Shown: positions 50,042 to 60,216 of the stretch, one piece after another
Layout: each line of letters starts with the position of its first letter
Numbering within the stretch: position 1 is the stretch's first letter
Source of the DNA: ECT2AJA-044 sp965262845
GTDB lineage: Bacteria > Bacteroidota > Bacteroidia > Flavobacteriales > ECT2AJA-044
NCBI GenBank assembly: GCA_965262845.1
Contig: CBDHFX010000002.1
Coordinates: forward strand, 1,488,001 to 1,552,000
Reading direction: 5' to 3'
DNA: 64,000 bases
Translations under genes and position numbers: made by a program
Notes under the pieces: generated by a model
Told to the model about the DNA's origin: nothing
Seen by the model: only the letters and a program-made list of their open reading frames with translations
The model's database searches: none

Positions 50042-51066
50042 GATGATTCGTTTTTACCGAGCCTGAACAGGTTGTTCAGTTTCCTGATTTGGTCCGGGAC
50101 ACCCAAAACGAACAATTTGGAATTAGGTACGAGTTTGGTGTGCGCATCCGGGTTAATGACATAGTCCCCTTCCGGGGTTTTGAATCCAATCACGTTGCAT
50201 CCCGTAACATCCCTGATCCCGAGTTCAAAAAGAGATTTCATTTGGTACTGCTCCGGGATCTGGTCCACGGGCACCTCTTCCAGATTGATCGCCGCACTAC
50301 CCTCCACTGAAATATGGTCCAGGAACTCGACTACATCCGGCGTCACTACCAGGGAAGCCATATGCGCCCCACCCACTTTATCCGGCATGATCACGTTGTT
50401 CGCCCCCGCCGCCTTGAATTTCCGTTCACTATTCTCGCTGGATGCGCGGGCAATGATGGTCATATCTCCGTTGAGCTCCCGGGCACTAAGTACTACGAAC
50501 AAATTCTCCGCATCCGATGGCAAGGTGGTGATGAGCGCACCCGCACGCCTAACTCCTGCCTGCTCCAAAACACCATCGCGGGTACTGTCTCCATGAATAC
50601 AGGCAACCCCTTCGTTCCCCAATTGATCAATGCGTTCCTCATCGCGCTCGATCACGACAAATTCCCTGCTATAGGCCTTGAGTTTTCGAATGGCCTGACG
50701 TCCGTTTCGACCATATCCGCAAACGACCACGTGATCCTTCAATTTGTTCAGTTTTTTGTTGAGTTGACGATGGATCAGTGCCTGCCGGACCTCACCGTTC
50801 AGTAAGCTTTGACTCAGTACGGTCAGGGCATAGGCAAAAGTACCAAAACTGGTGATGATGAGGAAAATGGTGAAGATCTGCCCGTTAGGGGATAAGGTCC
50901 TCACCTCCGCAAATCCTACCGTGGATACTGTAATTATGGTCATGTACAGGGCATCCACAAAGCTGTAGCCCTCAATCGTCATGAATCCGGCGATTCCGAT
51001 CAGTACCCCGCCCACCAGAAAGATCAGGGCGATGCGCAAGCGGCTGTAAAAAGATGGTGTATTCAA
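50038..51066 (-). CDS. Two-TM potassium channel with RCK (TrkA-N/TrkA-C) domains
   Basis: 342 residues. TM1 (IALIFLVGGVLIGIAGFMTI), pore helix and filter ITVSTVGFAEV, and TM2 (IFTIFLIITSFGTFAYALTV) are followed by the RCK domain with HVVVCGYGRNGRQAIRKLKA and a C-terminal TrkA-C domain. The filter is TVGFAE instead of the canonical TVGYGD; F in place of Y is tolerated, Ala for the second Gly is unusual. Ligand-gated K+ release or uptake is expected. Flanked on both sides by PspC microprotein genes. Confidence 0.9.
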   Translation of the reverse strand: MNTPSFYSRLRIALIFLVGGVLIGIAGFMTIEGYSFVDALYMTIITVSTVGFAEVRTLSPNGQIFTIFLIITSFGTFAYALTVLSQSLLNGEVRQALIHRQLNKKLNKLKDHVVVCGYGRNGRQAIRKLKAYSREFVVIERDEERIDQLGNEGVACIHGDSTRDGVLEQAGVRRAGALITTLPSDAENLFVVLSARELNGDMTIIARASSENSERKFKAAGANNVIMPDKVGGAHMASLVVTPDVVEFLDHISVEGSAAINLEEVPVDQIPEQYQMKSLFELGIRDVTGCNVIGFKTPEGDYVINPDAHTKLVPNSKLFVLGVPDQIRKLNNLFRLGKNESS

Positions 51067-51075
51067 GGGTTGGCC

Positions 51076-51297
51076 CTATAGATCAAATGCCGATACTTTT
51101 CGTTGTAAAAGATAATCTTTGGTTCGCATCATAAAAGCAAGAATGAGATACAATATCACCGGTGATCCGAAAGTGGCAAAGGAGGTATAAATAAAAAACA
51201 ACCGAATGAGATCCGGCCGTACTCCGAAGCGCTGGCCAAGGCGGCTGGACACCTCAAAACCGTTCTTCTCAAAAAAGGATCGTATACTCCGAACCAT
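51076..51297 (-). CDS. PspC domain protein (73 aa)
   Basis: 73 residues. GFEVSSRLGQRFGVRPDLIR then LFFIYTSFATFGSPVILYLI is the PspC pattern: helical N-terminus and one or two membrane segments, ending in MMRTKDYLLQRKVSAFDL. 9 nt before the channel gene and 3 nt after the DUF2851 gene, so all are in one operon. Confidence 0.85.
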   Translation of the reverse strand: MVRSIRSFFEKNGFEVSSRLGQRFGVRPDLIRLFFIYTSFATFGSPVILYLILAFMMRTKDYLLQRKVSAFDL

Positions 51298-51300
51298 TCA

Positions 51301-52521
51301 TTATCTGCTTAATACGCGTTTCCCCACACCGCAAATTACGCATTTTTTTTGGCGACAGTAATGTCGGAACTGATGCTCCGCAGCCTGACTATCCAATGCG
51401 TTTTGTATCGGAACACCACGATCCTGAAACGATTTAATGATGTGATTGTTCTCTGCATGGCACTGTTCAAGCCAGCCGAGGCTTTGGCGTATCAACCGTT
51501 CGTCGCCTTTCCACCGGCCCAGATAAAACAGGTATGGTACCAGGGCATTCAGCAGAACAATCCGGGCCTTTTCCTTTCCGAATCCACTCCCAATGGCTGA
51601 CTTGCAAAAGGTAAACCAATCCCCTGCCTGTTCCATGTAGGTCAGATCCGTTGCCAGGTAGGGAGTGTTATAGAGTAGCCTTCCCAATTGCAGCATGCGC
51701 TGATCCGGATGATTGGCTGGCCGCACCCCGCCAAACTTCCAGAGATTGGGGTCTATGGGGCTCAGATGGTATTTCTTTTGCAGTAATCCATAAGCCTTTT
51801 TGTAATCGCCCCGAATGCTTCTTCTGCTCCTTTTGGTTGTCCAACCGGCCTGCCCTACCAGCAGGGCCTGCACATGGAGCAGCGAATGTGCCTCCCTCCG
51901 TATGAGGCGCAAAGGTGTTCGAAGGGCCACTTGTTCAAATAGATCGGCGTTTTCCTTGAGCCCGAAGGAGCGCGACAGGAACTGGTAAAACGTTTCTTCC
52001 CAATGATAGTGATTCTGATGGAGCCGCAACTCCCAGGCCCTTTCCCGCTCTTCCAATCGCGTGACGGCCATGCGCTCCCAATGCCCCTTCCAAAACAGTT
52101 CATCCAAATCGCCTATAAAGGGCTCACACGGTATCCAGTGCATATCAGCCTGCAGTTCCTTCCAGCGATCAAATACCCTTCGGTGGATCCTTCCCTGCAG
52201 CTCAATCGTCGGGATCGCTTTGCCGTTTTTTGATCGAACCGGCCGATCATCTTCCCAAACCACGTGAAGGATTACCCGATCGTAATTCGGATCATGTTCA
52301 TGGCCATGTGCATACCAATCCGCACTCTTCACATGGATTTCCACTGCCCCAACCCATTCAAGGCCATCAATCCGGATCCGGCCCATCCGAAAATCAGGTC
52401 CTGCCGAGGTATGGTCGTATCCGGGATGAATGATCTGAAGGGAATGACCCTCACGGGTCGATAGGTCCCTTTGGTTGAAAAGTTTGTTCTTCCAGATGAA
52501 ATGAAGAAAGAATTCTTCCAT
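51301..52521 (-). CDS. DUF2851 family protein
   Basis: 406 residues. MEEFFLHFIWKNKLFNQRDL, HPGYDHTSAGPDFRMGRIRI, VGAVEIHVKSADWYAHGHEH and FHVVWEDD-like VILHVVWEDDRPV are the DUF2851 hallmarks; the first ~120 residues have a restriction-endonuclease-like look (D-ExK type residues GPDF...EIHVK). Function unknown. C-terminal cysteines (CRQKKCVICG) may bind a metal. Leads the channel operon. Confidence 0.9.
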   Translation of the reverse strand: MEEFFLHFIWKNKLFNQRDLSTREGHSLQIIHPGYDHTSAGPDFRMGRIRIDGLEWVGAVEIHVKSADWYAHGHEHDPNYDRVILHVVWEDDRPVRSKNGKAIPTIELQGRIHRRVFDRWKELQADMHWIPCEPFIGDLDELFWKGHWERMAVTRLEERERAWELRLHQNHYHWEETFYQFLSRSFGLKENADLFEQVALRTPLRLIRREAHSLLHVQALLVGQAGWTTKRSRRSIRGDYKKAYGLLQKKYHLSPIDPNLWKFGGVRPANHPDQRMLQLGRLLYNTPYLATDLTYMEQAGDWFTFCKSAIGSGFGKEKARIVLLNALVPYLFYLGRWKGDERLIRQSLGWLEQCHAENNHIIKSFQDRGVPIQNALDSQAAEHQFRHYCRQKKCVICGVGKRVLSR

Positions 52522-52571
52522 GGCGATGATGCAAGATCACCGCACTGACAAGCGGGGTCAAATGTACGGTA

Positions 52572-53384
52572 TCAGCAGTAAGGTGCCATGCTCAGGGCCA
52601 ACTTTTTTGCTGCAGCCCGGGTGTGGTCCACGAAGGTATCGCCCGTTCCGGCGTACAGGATCCCTCCGGAGCTGTTTACCAGCAAGCCCACATCATCATT
52701 GATCCCGTACCGGATCACCTCTTTCAGTGATCCGCCCTGGGTCCCCACTCCAGGGACCAAAAGGAAATGATCCGGAACAATCTTCCGCACCCTTGTCAGG
52801 GCATGGGCCTGGGTGGCTCCGACCACGAACATCATCTGCTGGGGGGTTGACCAGCTTGCCGAGGTATGCAGCACTTCTTCAAAAAGTTTCTGTGAGCCCA
52901 GATCCTTCTTTTGGAAATCGTCGGCTCCACTGTTCGACGTCAGGGCCAATACGATAGCCCACTTTCCATGCCCCTCCGCGAGGAAGGGCTGCACGGAATC
53001 AAACCCCATGTAGGGAGCCACGGTCACGGAATCAAACCCCATCTCACTCAGAAAGGCCCTGGCATACATACGACTTGTGTTGCCGATATCACCGCGTTTG
53101 GCATCGGCAATGGTAAAGTGGCAAGGGTACTTTTTGTTCAGGTAGTTGATCGTGCGCTGCAAACCCTCCCAGCCACTCAGGCCATACGCCTCATAGAAGG
53201 CGGTATTTGGCTTGTAGGCAACACAAAGGTCATGGGTGGCATCAATGATGGCTTTATTGAACGCGAAAACAGGGTTCTCCTCCTTCCGTACGGCGTCCGG
53301 CAAACGATCCATATCCGGATCCAGGCCGATGCACAGGAAGGTTTTTTTTAGGCGGATCTGTTCTACGAGCTCTGCCCTGGTCAT
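52572..53384 (-). CDS. pyrF: Orotidine 5'-phosphate decarboxylase
   Basis: 270 residues, the longer group of OMP decarboxylases (~270 aa). LCIGLDPDMDRLP, VAYKPNTAFYEAYG, FTIADAKRGDIGNTSRMYAR (catalytic Asp-Lys-Asp array) and VPGVGTQGG are present. Last step of UMP synthesis. The ATG overlaps the prfA stop by 4 nt. Confidence 0.96.
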   Translation of the reverse strand: MTRAELVEQIRLKKTFLCIGLDPDMDRLPDAVRKEENPVFAFNKAIIDATHDLCVAYKPNTAFYEAYGLSGWEGLQRTINYLNKKYPCHFTIADAKRGDIGNTSRMYARAFLSEMGFDSVTVAPYMGFDSVQPFLAEGHGKWAIVLALTSNSGADDFQKKDLGSQKLFEEVLHTSASWSTPQQMMFVVGATQAHALTRVRKIVPDHFLLVPGVGTQGGSLKEVIRYGINDDVGLLVNSSGGILYAGTGDTFVDHTRAAAKKLALSMAPYC

Positions 53385-54469
53385 GATCCTGTAATTTCAG
53401 CGTGTGCCTTCATTTTTTCGGTGTTCTCAACGAGCTGCAGTTCCTCGCTGATCCTGGCCAGATCGCCGTTCATAACATCGCTGAGATTATACAGGGTCAG
53501 ATTGATCCGATGGTCCGTTACACGTCCCTGGGGGAAATTGTACGTTCGGATCTTCGCTGACCGGTCACCGGTGCTGACCATGGTCTTTCGCTTGCCTGAT
53601 ATTTCGTCGAGACGCTTTTGCCATTCCTGTTTATAGATCCGATTGCGAAGCACTTCCAGGGCCTTATCGAAGTTCTTGATCTGAGATTTTTGGTCCTGGC
53701 ATTGTGCCACGATACCGGTGGGGATGTGTGTCAGGCGAACAGCGGAATAGGTGGTATTGACCGATTGTCCGCCCGGTCCGGAACTGCAATATGTTTCCTT
53801 TTTGATATCATTCATGTCGAGCCTGACGTCAAATTCCTCCGCTTCCGGAAAAACGGCTACTGTAGCAGCCGAGGTATGGACCCGGCCCTGGGCTTCGGTA
53901 GCGGGAACCCGTTGAACACGGTGTACGCCCGATTCGTATTTGAACAGTCCGTACGCATTGTCCCCGCTGATGTTGAAAATGATTTCCTTGTATCCACCGG
54001 CAATACCCTCAGTGCAATTGACCAGTTCCGTTTTGAACCCTTTGTTCCCGGCGTATCGTGTGTACATTCGGTACAAATCGCCTGCGAGCAGGCTCGCTTC
54101 ATCACCACCTGTACCTGCGCGGATCTCCATTACGGCGTTCTTGCGGTCTTCCGGATCTTTTGGGATCAACAGAATCCTGATCTTTTCGATCCAGGCATCT
54201 TCCTGCGGCACCAGCTCTTCAAGCTGAAGCCTGGCCATTTCCCTGAGTTCCGGATCCGTTTCGCTATTCAGGATCTTCCTGGCTTCCTGGATTCCTTCGA
54301 TCAGAGCGCGGTATTCCTTACCCGCCCTCACAACCAGTCCGAGCTCTTTGTACTGCTTGCTGAGCTCCACATAGCGCTTCATATCTGATATCACCTCCGG
54401 ATCACTGATCTGTGCGGCCAGGTCATTATAATGTCGCTCAATTCCCTCTATCTGCTCCAGTAGCTGCAT
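53381..54469 (-). CDS. prfA: Peptide chain release factor 1
   Basis: 362 residues. The GGQ peptidyl-hydrolysis motif is in SSGPGGQSVNTTYSAVRLTH (about residue 232) and the RVPATEAQGRVHTSA segment carries the PxT stop-codon anticodon. Reads UAA and UAG. 5 nt after purM and coupled to pyrF. Confidence 0.98.
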   Translation of the reverse strand: MQLLEQIEGIERHYNDLAAQISDPEVISDMKRYVELSKQYKELGLVVRAGKEYRALIEGIQEARKILNSETDPELREMARLQLEELVPQEDAWIEKIRILLIPKDPEDRKNAVMEIRAGTGGDEASLLAGDLYRMYTRYAGNKGFKTELVNCTEGIAGGYKEIIFNISGDNAYGLFKYESGVHRVQRVPATEAQGRVHTSAATVAVFPEAEEFDVRLDMNDIKKETYCSSGPGGQSVNTTYSAVRLTHIPTGIVAQCQDQKSQIKNFDKALEVLRNRIYKQEWQKRLDEISGKRKTMVSTGDRSAKIRTYNFPQGRVTDHRINLTLYNLSDVMNGDLARISEELQLVENTEKMKAHAEITGS

Positions 54470-54474
54470 AATTC

Positions 54475-55644
54475 CTACTCATAAATAAAGGTGCCGTGGT
54501 TACTCTTAATGGTGAGCTTCCTGGCTCCTTCCTCCACTCTTCCGATGACCCGCGCCGGAACACTAAATCCTTCGGATATTTGAATGATTCGTTCCGCCTC
54601 CTGCTCAGGTACATACAACTCCATTCGATGTCCCATATTGAACACCTGATACATCTCCTTCCAATTCGTTCCGCTCTCCTCCTGGATCAATTTGAAAAGC
54701 GGTGGCGTTTCGAACAGATTGTCCTTAATGATGTGATACTGATCCATAAAATAAAGCACCTTGGTTTGTGCTCCTCCACTGCAGTGGATCATGCCATGGA
54801 TATCGGATCGCCCCCTCTCCAAAATGCGTTTAATGATCGGTGCATACGTGCGCGTTGGAGATAAAACCAGCTGGCCTGCGTCCAGGCTCATGCCATTTAT
54901 CCTATCCGTCAATTCTTTGGATCCGGAGTAGACCAATTCAGCCGGTATATCCGGGTCAAAGCTCTCCGGATATTTAGACGCCAGTTTCCCGGCAAACACA
55001 TCGTGTCGTGCTGAGGTAAGTCCGTTGGAACCTATCCCGCCGTTATAGGCGGACTCATAAGTGGCCTGTCCAAAGCTCGCCAATCCGATGATTACATCGC
55101 CGGGCTGAATGCGGTCATTCCTGATCACCTCATCGCGTCGCATCCGGCAAATCACCGTGGAGTCGACAATGATGGTTCGCACCAGATCTCCAACATCAGC
55201 CGTTTCTCCTCCCGTACTGTACATTCCGATACCCCATTCCCGAAATTGCGCCAGGAGTTCTTCGGTTCCGTTGATCAAAGTGTCAATAACCTCCCCGGGA
55301 ATGAGCTTTTTATTCCGACCGATGGTTGAGCTCACCAGGATCTGATCGGTGGCTCCCACACACAGCAAATCGTCAATGTTCATGATCAGGGCATCCTGCG
55401 CAATCCCCTTCCATACACTCAAATCACCGGTTTCCTTCCAATACATGTACGCCAGGGCTGATTTGGTGCCGGCACCGTCGCTATGCATCACCAGACAGTG
55501 GTCCCCGCTTCCACTCAGATGATCCGGGATGATCTTACAGAAGGCCTTCGGGTAAAGGCCCTTGTCCATATCCCCGATGGCGTTGTGTACGTCTTCTTTG
55601 GACGCACTCACCCCTCGCTGATTATATCGCTCCTGCCGGCTCAT
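54475..55644 (-). CDS. purM: Phosphoribosylformylglycinamidine cyclo-ligase
   Basis: 389 residues, longer than the ~345 of E. coli but normal for Bacteroidota. RYNQRGVSASKEDVHNAIGD, VMHSDGAGTKSALAYMYW (ATP-binding), DLLCVGATDQILVSSTIGRN and GGETADVGDLVRT match the PurM family. Makes AIR in purine synthesis. First gene of the purM-prfA-pyrF unit. Confidence 0.95.
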   Translation of the reverse strand: MSRQERYNQRGVSASKEDVHNAIGDMDKGLYPKAFCKIIPDHLSGSGDHCLVMHSDGAGTKSALAYMYWKETGDLSVWKGIAQDALIMNIDDLLCVGATDQILVSSTIGRNKKLIPGEVIDTLINGTEELLAQFREWGIGMYSTGGETADVGDLVRTIIVDSTVICRMRRDEVIRNDRIQPGDVIIGLASFGQATYESAYNGGIGSNGLTSARHDVFAGKLASKYPESFDPDIPAELVYSGSKELTDRINGMSLDAGQLVLSPTRTYAPIIKRILERGRSDIHGMIHCSGGAQTKVLYFMDQYHIIKDNLFETPPLFKLIQEESGTNWKEMYQVFNMGHRMELYVPEQEAERIIQISEGFSVPARVIGRVEEGARKLTIKSNHGTFIYE

Positions 55645-55699
55645 AGATAAAAAACATCCCGGACAATGCCGGGACGCCTTTCAAAATATAGCAATGCCT

Positions 55700-57781
55700 C
55701 TATTGGTTTTTCGGTACATAGTTTCGGCTCTTCACCTGGAAGTCGGTACGACGGTTAAACTGACGGGCGGTTTCATCTGCTTCATCTCCATGTTCTCTCT
55801 GAAGCCGACGAATGAATGCTTCTGTCAAACGGTCACCGGGCTTCAAATAATCCGGACCCTTATATGACTCTTCAATGACATAAGGTTCCTTTTCACCCAT
55901 ACCCACGGCGATCATCCGATCCGCAGCGATTCCTTTGGATATCAGGTAGTCCACGCAAGACTGGGCACGACGTTGAGAAAGCCTCTGGTTGTCCGGATCA
56001 CTCCCGATGTGATCAGTATGTGAGCGGAGCTCAATCGTAATGTTCGGGTTGTCTTCAAGTACTTCAACCAGTTCGTCAAGGGACTCCATCACTTCAGGAC
56101 GCAATTCCCAGCTGTTGAAGTCGTACTCCACTTTCGGCAGCACAATCGGTTTGCGAATTGGATCCAATTCCTTGTTCATCACCAGGGTATGGAGGAATCC
56201 GTCTGAAGTTTCTTCGAAAGCGGACAGTGGGATACCAACTGTCGTTACACTACCCGACTTGGTCAGGTACTCCTTGACTTCAAAGTTCAGGGTGTAATTG
56301 ACCCCCTCCGCCAATTGATCAGCTCCGAAGAAGTAGGCTCCGGTTTCATCTGTTGTGGTTTGCAAAGCCGTGCCATCACTACCCACGAGTTTCACCGTTA
56401 CACGGTCAATGGTACGACCCGTTTTAGTGTTTGTAACGACCCCTTGCAAAGCAAAGAGCAGTGGTTTCAGGCGTACGGCATAGATGTCGTCACCCCCACG
56501 ACCCCCCTCGCGATTCGAAGTCATGTATCCTGTTTCGGTCTCTGTTCCTTTAAAGATCAGGGCAAAATCATCTGCATTCGAATTGATCGGAGATTTCATG
56601 TTCTCCACTTCACCAAAACTTCCGTTAGGATTCATTTTGGCACGGAAAATATCCCATGCCCCCATTCCGAGGTGTCCATCCGAAGTAAAGTAAAGGTAGC
56701 CGTTATGTACAAAAGGATAACCCTCGAATCCGACCGTATTGATCTTCGGCCCGAGACTTTTTGGAGTACCCCAGGTACGTCTGCGACGTTCGTAGGTAAG
56801 TTTGTACAGGTCACGACCTCCTTCAGTACCTATGTCGGCAGCGATGATCATGGTATTTTCGTCAATCAGGCAAGGGTGACCAATGGAAGTTAGTGAATCC
56901 ACGTTAACATTTACCAATTCCGGTTCATCCCAGGTCTTTCCTTTCCTGCGTGCCATGTAGATCCGGCAACCCAGGAATCCTGAATTTTTCAGATTCTCGC
57001 AACGGGTGAAGAAAAGCATGTTTCCTCCTCTTCCGCCCACAAAAGCAAATCCTTCGTGTGCCTGGGTATTGATCTCTGCAGGCAGCGGAGCAGGAACGGA
57101 CCAGGTCGGAGCTTCGTTTTCGGCACCACTTTGACTTCGGCGACCGCCACGACGCTTGCGCTCCTCGTGTGTTTCATAAAGGTCCATGAACCCCTGGTTA
57201 GTCCATCCATCAATATCTTTTCCGGCACCGTCTTCACGCTGTGAGGTAAAAATGATCGACGTCTGGTTTTCGTTACCCCACGCCGGAGCAAAATCGTTTT
57301 CACGGGTATTGAAGTCGCGCAAATTTTCCAGTTCGTAGCGAGATGGCGACTCCAACCACTCCAGCGCTTTTTTACAACTTTCCACCCCTTCACGTCCACG
57401 GGGGTCCGAAGGCGCTTCGGACCGATATTCCTCATAGGCTATAATGGCCTCGTCATACTCCCCCTGGGCCTTCAGCATGTCTGCATAGTAAAGCTTCACC
57501 ACCGGGTCCGAATAGCGACGCTTGATCGCGCGACTATAATAGCCTTCAGCTTTATTCCAATCCCCCATCATGCGGTAGCATTCCCCCATCCGGAAAGTGA
57601 TCTCTTCCTTGATCTGACGATCCTTTTCCGACGAGGAGGCCTTTTTGTATAGCTCCGCCGCCTGGGCATAAAGCTGTGCCTCATAGGCCTGATCTGCCTG
57701 AATGGTGTATTTGGTTTGCGCCGAAACGTTCAACATACCAACAAGGAAAACAGCACTGCATACTGATCTGACTCTCTTCAT
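55700..57781 (-). CDS. OmpA family protein, PorE-like (type IX secretion)
   Basis: 693 residues. Signal peptide (VCSAVFLVGMLNVSAQ), N-terminal TPR repeats (about residues 25-130), a PD40/WD40-like beta-propeller (NENQTSIIFTSQREDG through YMTSNREGGRGGDDIYAVRL), a CarboxypepD_reg domain (LFALQGVVTNTKTGRTIDRV) and a C-terminal OmpA domain (IELRSHTDHIGSDPDNQRLS) that binds peptidoglycan. This order is that of PorE, an accessory anchor of the T9SS. The C-terminus FQVKSRNYVPKNQ is not a T9SS sorting domain. Monocistronic. Confidence 0.88.
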   Translation of the reverse strand: MKRVRSVCSAVFLVGMLNVSAQTKYTIQADQAYEAQLYAQAAELYKKASSSEKDRQIKEEITFRMGECYRMMGDWNKAEGYYSRAIKRRYSDPVVKLYYADMLKAQGEYDEAIIAYEEYRSEAPSDPRGREGVESCKKALEWLESPSRYELENLRDFNTRENDFAPAWGNENQTSIIFTSQREDGAGKDIDGWTNQGFMDLYETHEERKRRGGRRSQSGAENEAPTWSVPAPLPAEINTQAHEGFAFVGGRGGNMLFFTRCENLKNSGFLGCRIYMARRKGKTWDEPELVNVNVDSLTSIGHPCLIDENTMIIAADIGTEGGRDLYKLTYERRRRTWGTPKSLGPKINTVGFEGYPFVHNGYLYFTSDGHLGMGAWDIFRAKMNPNGSFGEVENMKSPINSNADDFALIFKGTETETGYMTSNREGGRGGDDIYAVRLKPLLFALQGVVTNTKTGRTIDRVTVKLVGSDGTALQTTTDETGAYFFGADQLAEGVNYTLNFEVKEYLTKSGSVTTVGIPLSAFEETSDGFLHTLVMNKELDPIRKPIVLPKVEYDFNSWELRPEVMESLDELVEVLEDNPNITIELRSHTDHIGSDPDNQRLSQRRAQSCVDYLISKGIAADRMIAVGMGEKEPYVIEESYKGPDYLKPGDRLTEAFIRRLQREHGDEADETARQFNRRTDFQVKSRNYVPKNQ

Positions 57782-57890
57782 ATTGTATAGGTTTAATTAT
57801 TCCTTACGACGTGCTAAAATAAATAAAAGTCCAACAACAGCAAAAAAGTGGTTGGCTTCGAATTCGCTAATTTACAACTATTTCACAAAC

Positions 57891-60083
57891 TCAGCGGGTA
57901 AACAGCATTTCGCGATACTTCGGCAGCGGCCAAAGTTCATCGTCAATCATTATTTCCAGTTTATCAACCTCGTACCGAATGGTATCAAAGTACGGTTTTA
58001 CCTTTTCGTCGTATGCGATCGCCATGTCCCGCAGATCTTCCAACGCATTGGCTTTCCTTCGCTCCCCGATCATTGCATCCACGCCCGATTTGATCTTAGC
58101 CACCCGGGCCGAGATCTCCTGGATCATATCCAGCTGTTCCTTTGCAGCGGTATCGTACGCCGATTTCGGAAGCACCGCCTTCAATCCACGCACATTATCG
58201 ATCAAGGTGTTCTGATAGCGGATCGCAGTCGGAATAATGTGATTCTTCGCCAGATCCCCCAGCACCCGCGCTTCGATCTGAACAGCCATCTGGTATTGCT
58301 CCAACATCACCTCATGACGCGCGTGTATTTCCGTTCTGTTCAAAACGCCCAGATCCCCGAACAGGGCCATGGATTTCTTCGACACGTAATGATCCAATGC
58401 CTTCGGAGTTGTCCTGATGTTCTCCAGACCTAGTTTCTCTGCACGCTCTTCCCATTCCTTGCTGTATCCGTCGCCCTCGAACCGAATTGGTTTCGACTCC
58501 CTGATATAATCGCGCAGCACGTTGAAAATAGCCCCGTCCTTCTTCAATCCGCTCGCGATCAGCGCATCCACATCCTTCCTGAATTTGCGGAGCTGCGCCG
58601 CCATAATAGCGTTCAGAACGGTCATCGGCAACGAACAGTTCGAACTGGAGCCTACGGCTCGAAACTCGAACTTGTTCCCGGTAAAGGCAAATGGTGAGGT
58701 ACGGTTCCGATCGGTATTGTCAAGCAATACATCCGGGATCTTTCCGACCACATTCAATTTAAGATTTGAGCGTTCTTCAGGAGAAAGGGCGCCTTTCTTC
58801 ACCTCTTCCAGTTTGTCCAGGGTGCCGGTCAGCTGCGATCCTATGAAGGTCGAGATGATTGCGGGAGGAGCCTCGTTGGCACCCAGACGGTGATCGTTGG
58901 ATGCCGATGCAATGCTCGCTCTCAAAAGTCCTGCATGTTCGTGCACGGCTGCAATCGTATTAACGAAGAACGTCAGGAACTGAAGGTTCCTCTTCGGGGT
59001 TTTACCCGGCTTCAATAAATTCACTCCGGTATTGGTCCTCAGCGACCAATTGTTGTGCTTCCCACTTCCGTTCAATCTGGCAAAAGGCTTCTCGTGGATC
59101 AGGCAGCGGAAATGATGACGTCGCGCAATCTTGTCAAGCAAATCCATCAACAGCGAGTTATGGTCTACCGCCAGGTTGGCTTCCTCGAAGATCGGAGCTA
59201 CCTCGAACTGGTTTGGAGCCACCTCGTTGTGACGGGTGGTCACCGGAATACCCAACCGCATTGCCTCACGTTCGAACTCCTTCATAAAGGCCATGGCCCG
59301 TGCCGGGATCGATCCAAAGTAGTGATCGTCCAGTTGCTGACCCTTCGCCGGTGCATGTCCGAACAAGGTGCGATTGGTCAATACCAGATCCGGACGGGCG
59401 TTATACAAAGCCTCATCCACCAGGAAGTATTCCTGCTCCCAGCCGAGCATTGCGCTCACGCTGCTCACGTTCCTGTCGAAATATTTGCATACGGCGGTTG
59501 CTGCCTCATCCACCGCGTTCAGTGCGCGCAACAAGGGAGTCTTGTTATCCAACGCCTCCCCGGTGTACGAGACAAAAATGGTCGGAATACAAAGCGTATC
59601 TTCAATGATAAAGGCCGGTGAGGTCGGATCCCAGGCCGTGTACCCGCGTGCTTCAAAGGTGTTTCGGATGCCTCCGCTCGGGAAGCTTGATGCATCCGGC
59701 TCCTGCTGTACCAGCAAATCGCCATTAAACCGATCAATCGCACGTCCGTCGCTCAGAGGCATAAAAAAAGCATCGTGCTTTTCTGCCGTAGCTCCCGTCA
59801 AAGGCTGAAACCAGTGCGTGTAATGGGTCGCTCCCTTGCCGATCGCCCAATCTTTCATGGCCGAGGCTACCTGATCAGCAATCCCGCGATCCATTTTTTT
59901 TCCGGAAACAATGGCTTCCGTCACGCTCTTGTAGGCCCCCTCCGGAAGATACTCCATCATGGCTCCGGTGTGAAATACCATTTTCCCGTACAGGTCAGAC
60001 ATTTTGGAACCTCCCTCGAAACCTTTGACCGGCTCGCGTTCCATGGTTTGCTTCAGCGCCTGAAAACGAATGTTGGATGACAT
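57891..60083 (-). CDS. glnN: Glutamine synthetase type III
   Basis: 730 residues, the GSIII class. HYTHWFQPLTGATAEKHDAF, the GSIII-specific DGRAIDRFNGDLLVQQEPDA and SFPSGG, the catalytic GWEQEYFLVDEALYNARPDL, ITRHNEVAPNQFEVAPIFEE and KLNGSGKHNNWS-like RLNGSGKHNNWSLRT are present. Makes glutamine from glutamate, ammonia and ATP; main ammonium assimilation enzyme in many Bacteroidota. -7 box TATCTTTG upstream. Confidence 0.97.
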   Translation of the reverse strand: MSSNIRFQALKQTMEREPVKGFEGGSKMSDLYGKMVFHTGAMMEYLPEGAYKSVTEAIVSGKKMDRGIADQVASAMKDWAIGKGATHYTHWFQPLTGATAEKHDAFFMPLSDGRAIDRFNGDLLVQQEPDASSFPSGGIRNTFEARGYTAWDPTSPAFIIEDTLCIPTIFVSYTGEALDNKTPLLRALNAVDEAATAVCKYFDRNVSSVSAMLGWEQEYFLVDEALYNARPDLVLTNRTLFGHAPAKGQQLDDHYFGSIPARAMAFMKEFEREAMRLGIPVTTRHNEVAPNQFEVAPIFEEANLAVDHNSLLMDLLDKIARRHHFRCLIHEKPFARLNGSGKHNNWSLRTNTGVNLLKPGKTPKRNLQFLTFFVNTIAAVHEHAGLLRASIASASNDHRLGANEAPPAIISTFIGSQLTGTLDKLEEVKKGALSPEERSNLKLNVVGKIPDVLLDNTDRNRTSPFAFTGNKFEFRAVGSSSNCSLPMTVLNAIMAAQLRKFRKDVDALIASGLKKDGAIFNVLRDYIRESKPIRFEGDGYSKEWEERAEKLGLENIRTTPKALDHYVSKKSMALFGDLGVLNRTEIHARHEVMLEQYQMAVQIEARVLGDLAKNHIIPTAIRYQNTLIDNVRGLKAVLPKSAYDTAAKEQLDMIQEISARVAKIKSGVDAMIGERRKANALEDLRDMAIAYDEKVKPYFDTIRYEVDKLEIMIDDELWPLPKYREMLFTR

Positions 60084-60109
60084 ATGTGGTAACGTTTGAA
60101 TGATGCCGC

Positions 60110-60117
60110 CAAAGATA
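60110..60117 (-). promoter_or_regulatory. -7 box of glnN
   Basis: Reads TATCTTTG on the minus strand, exact TAnnTTTG, 26 nt before the ATG at 60083. Confidence 0.6.
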
Positions 60118-60216
60118 CGAACAGCCCGGTAAAGTATGCTCTTTTTTATTAACAGGCTATAAAAGATGCAGGGATATGCAAATAAAATACGTTTTTAGAG
60201 CCACTTAACTTGTTTT

